Below, piece after piece: positions 13,201 to 17,027 of a stretch of 17,027 nt of DNA. The stretch comes from Gammaproteobacteria bacterium (lineage in GTDB: Bacteria; Pseudomonadota; Gammaproteobacteria; UBA9214). The stretch lies in NCBI GenBank assembly GCA_029881775.1, contig JAOULY010000010.1, positions 1-17,027 of the forward strand, given 5' to 3'. Position numbers and translations under genes: made by a program. The notes under the pieces were generated by a model, which was not told where the DNA came from, did not search any database, and was given only the letters and a program-made list of their open reading frames with translations. The first letter of the stretch is position 1. Each line of letters begins with the position of its first letter.

Positions 13201-14184
13201 CGCACGGGTTGTATCCGCTGCAAACAATGCATCCACAAACTCTTTTGCATCGAACTCGCGCAGGTTCTCGATGCCTTCGCCAACACCGACGAAGCGAATC
13301 GGTATGCCGGTTTTTTTCGCAATTGCGAACACGATGCCGCCCTTGGCCGTGCCGTCCAGCTTGGTCAGCGTGATACCGGTCAGGCCGATGGCCGCGTCGA
13401 ACTCGCTGGCCTGGTTCAGTGCGTTTTGCCCGGTGCCGGCATCGACCACCAGCATGACCTCGTGCGGCACGCTGTCATCCACCTTGCCCATGACACGCTT
13501 GATCTTTTTCAGTTCGTCCATCAGGTTCGTCTGGGTGTGCAGGCGGCCGGCCGTGTCGGCGATCAGCACGTCCATTTTGCGCGCGCTTGCTGCCTGCAGG
13601 GCATCGAAGATGACGGAGGCGGAATCAGCACCCTGTTGCTGGGCGATGACCGGGATGTCGTTACGCTCGCCCCAGGTTTGCAGCTGTTCCACCGCGGCAG
13701 CGCGAAACGTGTCACCGGCGGCCAGCATGACCTGCAGGCCCTGCTGCTTGAAGCGGTATGCGAGCTTGCCGATGGTGGTGGTCTTGCCGGCGCCGTTGAT
13801 GCCGACCATCAGGATGACGTATGGCCGCACCCCGTCGGTGATTTCCAGCGGCACGCTGCTGGGTGCCAGGATCGTCTGCATGTGATCGTGCAGGGCCGTC
13901 ATGAGGGCGTCGGCATCGGCCAGCTCCTTGCGCGCCACCTGCGCGGTCAGGCCGTCGATGATCTCGCGAGTCGCCTCCACGCCGACATCGGCCATCAGCA
14001 GCATGGTCTCGATTTCCTCGAGCAACGCTGCATCGATCGCCTTGCTGCCGAGCACCAGGTCGGCAACACCCTCGGTGAGACTATGGCGGGTGCGGGACAG
14101 GCCATCGCGCAGGCGTGCAAACAGGCCGGTTTTCCCGGCCTTGTCAGGCGTGTCGGCGGTTTTCTTTTTTCCGAAACCAAGCAT
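13198..14184 (-). CDS. ftsY: Signal recognition particle receptor FtsY
   Basis: SRP-receptor GTPase (328 aa) that docks ribosome-SRP complexes at the inner membrane. The NG core is complete: N domain (about 20-110), G1 GINGAGKTTT (128-137), DTFRAAAVEQL (158-168), G3 DTAGR (210-214), VVDAGTGQNA, and G4 TKLDGTAKGG (274-283). The N-terminus before the core is short and basic (MLGFGKKK), so the long acidic A domain of E. coli FtsY is absent. ATG at 14184 is the natural start, though no clear ribosome binding site is seen. The gene is divergent from the M16 peptidases and first in the ftsY-ftsE-ftsX-rpoH order. Its TAG stop is the first three bases of a repeat unit. Confidence 0.96.
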   Translation of the reverse strand: MLGFGKKKTADTPDKAGKTGLFARLRDGLSRTRHSLTEGVADLVLGSKAIDAALLEEIETMLLMADVGVEATREIIDGLTAQVARKELADADALMTALHDHMQTILAPSSVPLEITDGVRPYVILMVGINGAGKTTTIGKLAYRFKQQGLQVMLAAGDTFRAAAVEQLQTWGERNDIPVIAQQQGADSASVIFDALQAASARKMDVLIADTAGRLHTQTNLMDELKKIKRVMGKVDDSVPHEVMLVVDAGTGQNALNQASEFDAAIGLTGITLTKLDGTAKGGIVFAIAKKTGIPIRFVGVGEGIENLREFDAKEFVDALFAADTTRA

Positions 14185-14282
14185 GAAATCAGTTGTCTGT
14201 GAATGATCGGGAATTCCGTCGCGGAATATCCTATCATCCCGTAACCTTCGGGGTAACCGTTGCTTTTGCAGGGAGTGTTTTA

Positions 14283-15650
14283 ATGCGAGGTTTTATTGCA
14301 AGTATCCTGATGATCGGCAGCCAGGCGCTGCTGGCCGGGAGTGAGGTGCATGAATTCAGGCTGGACAATGGCCTGAAACTGCTCGTTAAAGAGGACCACC
14401 GGGCGCCGGTGATGGTATCGCAGGTGTGGTACAAGGTCGGCGCCAGCTACGAGCCAAGCGGCATTACCGGCGTTTCGCACGTGCTGGAGCACATGATGTT
14501 CAAGGGCACAGAAACCTACCCGCCGGGGGAATTCTCCCGCATCATCGCCGAAAATGGCGGCAGCGAAAACGCCTTCACCAGCCAGGACTACACCACCTAC
14601 TTCCAGCGTATGGAAAAAAGCCGCCTGCCGATCAGCCTGAAGCTGGAGGCGGACCGGATGCGCCGTCTGCAGTTGCAGGACGAGGAATTCCAGAAGGAGA
14701 TCAGGGTGGTCATGGAAGAACGCCGCATGCGCACCGATGACAAGCCTACCGCGCTGACCTACGAGCAGTTCCGCGCCACCGCCTACATGGCCGGTTCCTA
14801 TCGCAGTCCGACCATTGGCTGGATGAATGACCTGGAAAACATGGAACTGAGCGACCTGGCGGACTGGTACCGGCGCTGGTATGCGCCGAATAACGCCACG
14901 CTGGTGGTGGTAGGCGATGTTGATCCGCAGGAAGTGCTGGCACTGGCGAAAGAATATTTCGGGCCGCTGAAGCCGGAGCAGATAGCGCCACCCAAGCCGC
15001 GTATCGAGCCGCCGCAGCTGGGTCGGCGTTCGGTGACGGTGCAGGTGCCGGCCGAGGTGCCCTATACCATCATGGGCTACAAGGTGCCGGTGCTGCTGAC
15101 GGCCGAGGAAGACTGGGAGCCGTATGCGCTGGAAGTGCTGGCGGGCATCCTTGACGGCGGTGACAGTGCGCGCCTTACGAAGGAGCTGGTGCGTGGCAGC
15201 CGTATCGTCACCAATGCCGGCGCCGGTTACGATCTCTACAGTCGCCAGGCCGATTTATTCCTGCTGGATGCCACCCCGGCCGCCGAACATACGGTTGAAG
15301 AGGCACAACAGGCGCTGTTTGAACAGATCAGGCGCCTGCAGGACAAACCGGTCACCCGTGACGAGCTTGAGCGGGTCAAATCACAGGTTGTTGCCAGTGA
15401 TGTGTACGAGCAGGACTCGATTTTTTACCAGGGAATGAAAATCGGTCAGCTGGAGACGGTCGGACTCGACTGGCGGCTGGCTGACCAGTATGTCGAGCGC
15501 ATCAACGCCGTGACTGCGGAACAGTTGCAGGCCGTCGCCCGCAAGTACCTGGTGGAGAAAAACCTGACCGTTGCGGTGCTGGATCCACTGCCGATGGATC
15601 AGGGCAGTAAACAGCAAGCGGCCGTGAATGGAGGTGGTCATGGACATTAA
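14283..15650 (+). CDS. M16 family zinc metallopeptidase (active-type subunit)
   Basis: A pitrilysin-family peptidase (455 aa), probably exported: an N-terminal signal-like helix MRGFIASILMIGSQALLAG precedes the peptidase domain. The inverted zinc motif HxxEH is H66-V-L-E69-H70, with the third ligand expected in VVMEERR (E145 or E146, about 76 residues on). NAFTSQDYTTYFQ is also conserved in the family. A second M16 domain follows (about 190-430). ATG at 14283 is chosen because GGGAG lies seven bases before it and the signal sequence starts there; the frame extended to 14193 adds no conserved residues. It overlaps the next gene by 11 bases. The same pair sits upstream of ftsY in Pseudomonas. 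Substrate unknown. Confidence 0.92.
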   Translation: MRGFIASILMIGSQALLAGSEVHEFRLDNGLKLLVKEDHRAPVMVSQVWYKVGASYEPSGITGVSHVLEHMMFKGTETYPPGEFSRIIAENGGSENAFTSQDYTTYFQRMEKSRLPISLKLEADRMRRLQLQDEEFQKEIRVVMEERRMRTDDKPTALTYEQFRATAYMAGSYRSPTIGWMNDLENMELSDLADWYRRWYAPNNATLVVVGDVDPQEVLALAKEYFGPLKPEQIAPPKPRIEPPQLGRRSVTVQVPAEVPYTIMGYKVPVLLTAEEDWEPYALEVLAGILDGGDSARLTKELVRGSRIVTNAGAGYDLYSRQADLFLLDATPAAEHTVEEAQQALFEQIRRLQDKPVTRDELERVKSQVVASDVYEQDSIFYQGMKIGQLETVGLDWRLADQYVERINAVTAEQLQAVARKYLVEKNLTVAVLDPLPMDQGSKQQAAVNGGGHGH

Positions 15651-16971
15651 TTTCCATTCGGGCGTTATCGGCAGAACACTGCAGGCGTTGTTGCTGGGTG
15701 CAAGCCTGCTTGTCACCGAGGTGGTGGCGGCACCGGCAATCCAGCACTGGGTGACCGACGGCGGTGCACGGGTTTATTTTGTTCCGGCGGCCGGTCTGCC
15801 GATGGTCGATGTCAATATTACGTTTGCCGCCGGCAGTGCGCGCGACGGTGACCGTCCCGGGGTAGCCAACATGACCAGCACACTGCTGGACAAGGGTGCG
15901 GCCGGTATGAGTGCCGACGAAATTGCGCAGAGAATCGAGTCGCTGGGCGCGGAAATGTCGGCCAGTTCGGAGCGTGATATGGGCTGGGCCGAGCTGCGTA
16001 CCCTGAGTGATGCTGCCCATCTCGGTCCGGCGCTGACTGTTTTTGCCAGCGTGGTCGGCAGCCCGGATTTCAACGAAAAGGATTTCGAGCGCGAGCGCAA
16101 GCGGACGCTGGTCGGCATCCAGCGCAGCGAACAGTTGGCCGCCACTGTTGCGAGTAACGAAATATTCCTCTCTACCTATGGTGACCATCCGTATGCCTCG
16201 CGGCCGACGGGCACCATCGAGGAAGTGAAGGCGCTTTCGCTTGATGACGTGAAGGCGTTTTACCGGCGTTACTACGTGGCGCGCAACGCGGTCATCGGCA
16301 TCGTGGGTGATCTCGACCGCAAGCAGGCCGAACAACTGGCGGTGACAATCACCAGTGGGCTGCGTGAAGGCGAGCGGGCGGAAAAACTCCCGCAAGTCAC
16401 CGCACCCGACAAGGCTTCAATGAAGCGTATCGCGCATCCGTCGACCCAGTCGCAGGTGCAAATGGCGGTGCCGGGTATGCGCCGGGGTGACCCGGACTAC
16501 TTCACGCTGTATGTCGGCAATCATATCCTCGGTGGTAGCGGCCTGGTATCGCGCCTGAGCGAGGAAGTGCGTGAGAAGCGCGGCCTGTCCTATAGCGTCA
16601 GCAGTTACCTGTCACCCATGGAGCAGGATGGTCCGTACCTGTTTTCATTGCAGACGCGCAACGACCAGGTGGACGAGGCGCTCAATGTGATGCGCGAAAC
16701 GCTGGAGAAGTTTGTCGACACGGGTCCGACCGATAAAGAACTGCAGTCAGCGAAGAAGAATATCACCGGCGGGTTTGCGCTGCGTATCGACAGTAATGCC
16801 AAGATACTCGGCTACCTTGTCATGATCGGCTTCTACGATATGCCGCTGGATTACATGGATGCGTTTAGCGGCAGGATCGAGGCGGTTACGCGCGAGCAGA
16901 TCGTTGAGACATTCAAGCGGCGCGTGTTCCCGGACAGGATGCAGACGGTGATTGTTGGTGGTGCCGATTGA
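15640..16971 (+). CDS. M16 family peptidase-like protein lacking the zinc motif
   Basis: Second M16-family protein (443 aa) with a signal-like N-terminus (about residues 8-31). Aligned with its upstream neighbour, the zinc-site block GVSHVLEHMMFKG becomes GVANMTSTLLDKG: the two His and the Glu are N77, T81 and S80, so it cannot bind zinc in the usual way. The C-terminal substrate-binding block EVREKRGLSYSVSSYL with R314 and Y318 is intact. In two-subunit M16B peptidases one chain has HxxEH and the other has the R/Y pair, so this is probably the non-catalytic partner. ATG at 15640 follows GGAGGT four bases upstream; ATG at 15628 is an alternative. The overlap with the first gene suggests coupled translation. 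Confidence 0.92.
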   Translation: MDINFHSGVIGRTLQALLLGASLLVTEVVAAPAIQHWVTDGGARVYFVPAAGLPMVDVNITFAAGSARDGDRPGVANMTSTLLDKGAAGMSADEIAQRIESLGAEMSASSERDMGWAELRTLSDAAHLGPALTVFASVVGSPDFNEKDFERERKRTLVGIQRSEQLAATVASNEIFLSTYGDHPYASRPTGTIEEVKALSLDDVKAFYRRYYVARNAVIGIVGDLDRKQAEQLAVTITSGLREGERAEKLPQVTAPDKASMKRIAHPSTQSQVQMAVPGMRRGDPDYFTLYVGNHILGGSGLVSRLSEEVREKRGLSYSVSSYLSPMEQDGPYLFSLQTRNDQVDEALNVMRETLEKFVDTGPTDKELQSAKKNITGGFALRIDSNAKILGYLVMIGFYDMPLDYMDAFSGRIEAVTREQIVETFKRRVFPDRMQTVIVGGAD

Positions 16972-16990
16972 CCGCCGTTTTTAATCTTAT

Positions 16991-17014
16991 TGTAGGAGCG
17001 CACCGCGTGCGCGA
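16991..17014 (+). repeat. REP-like unit 3 (variant stem)
   Basis: Head TGTAGGA and tail GA are the same as in the other units, but the stem is GCGCAC/GTGCGC around CGC in place of GCGCCT/AGGCGC around TGC. Two stem positions changed on both sides so that pairing is kept. It lies 19 bases after the second M16 gene. Confidence 0.7.
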
Positions 17015-17027
17015 AGAGCTCTGATTT

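Noticed and set aside
14185..14282. Promoters in the divergent ftsY / M16 gap
   Set aside because: Both genes must have promoters near here, but the candidates on either strand match consensus too poorly to list.

Overview
The window looks like chromosomal DNA of a free-living, aerobically respiring gammaproteobacterium. It is fairly GC-rich, and two gene blocks have the order known from Pseudomonas-like Gammaproteobacteria: the aa3-type cytochrome c oxidase cluster, and the block M16 peptidase pair / ftsY-ftsE-ftsX / rpoH. I cannot name genus or species. Most of the window is housekeeping sequence. I did not find a convincing new multi-gene system. The unusual material is in the regulatory and repeat DNA between genes.

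Layout. 1-492 is the end of bioD (biotin synthesis). 656-1147 is a DUF2244 membrane protein. 1214-5742 holds coxB (fused to a cytochrome c domain), coxA, a 38-residue small assembly protein, ctaG/cox11 and coxC. A strong terminator follows, then an inverted pair of REP-like repeats. 5877-6086 (minus) is a twin-transmembrane DUF2909 protein. It is divergent from surf1, a SCO-like CxxxC protein, ctaB/cyoE (heme O synthase) and a DUF502 membrane protein (6143-9070). A 137-bp MITE-like palindrome (9074-9210) separates DUF502 from a convergent DUF523-DUF1722 gene (9192-10163, minus). 10164-10476 contains no gene; it holds three REP-like units and the rpoH terminator. 10477-14184 (minus) reads ftsY, ftsE, ftsX, rpoH in transcription order. 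14283-16971 (plus) encodes two M16 peptidase-like proteins, one with the zinc motif and one without. The window ends in another REP-like unit.

How the genes work together. CoxA, CoxB and CoxC form the oxidase core. CtaG delivers CuB, SURF1 helps heme a insertion, CtaB makes heme O, and the SCO-like protein may handle copper or thiols. Heme A synthase (ctaA), which usually lies between the SCO-like gene and ctaB, is not here: only 13 bases separate those genes. FtsY (signal recognition receptor), FtsEX (division-linked ABC complex) and RpoH (heat-shock sigma factor) form the second block.

Best observations: (1) a near-perfect CIRCE operator (TTAGCACTC-N9-GAGTGCCAA) lies on top of a good sigma-70 promoter 36 bases upstream of rpoH, implying HrcA repression of the heat-shock sigma factor; (2) the MITE-like element supplies the last codons of the DUF523-DUF1722 gene, with the stop just inside it; (3) a second repeat supplies the ftsY stop codon; (4) REP-like units with a constant head and tail show compensatory changes in their stems.
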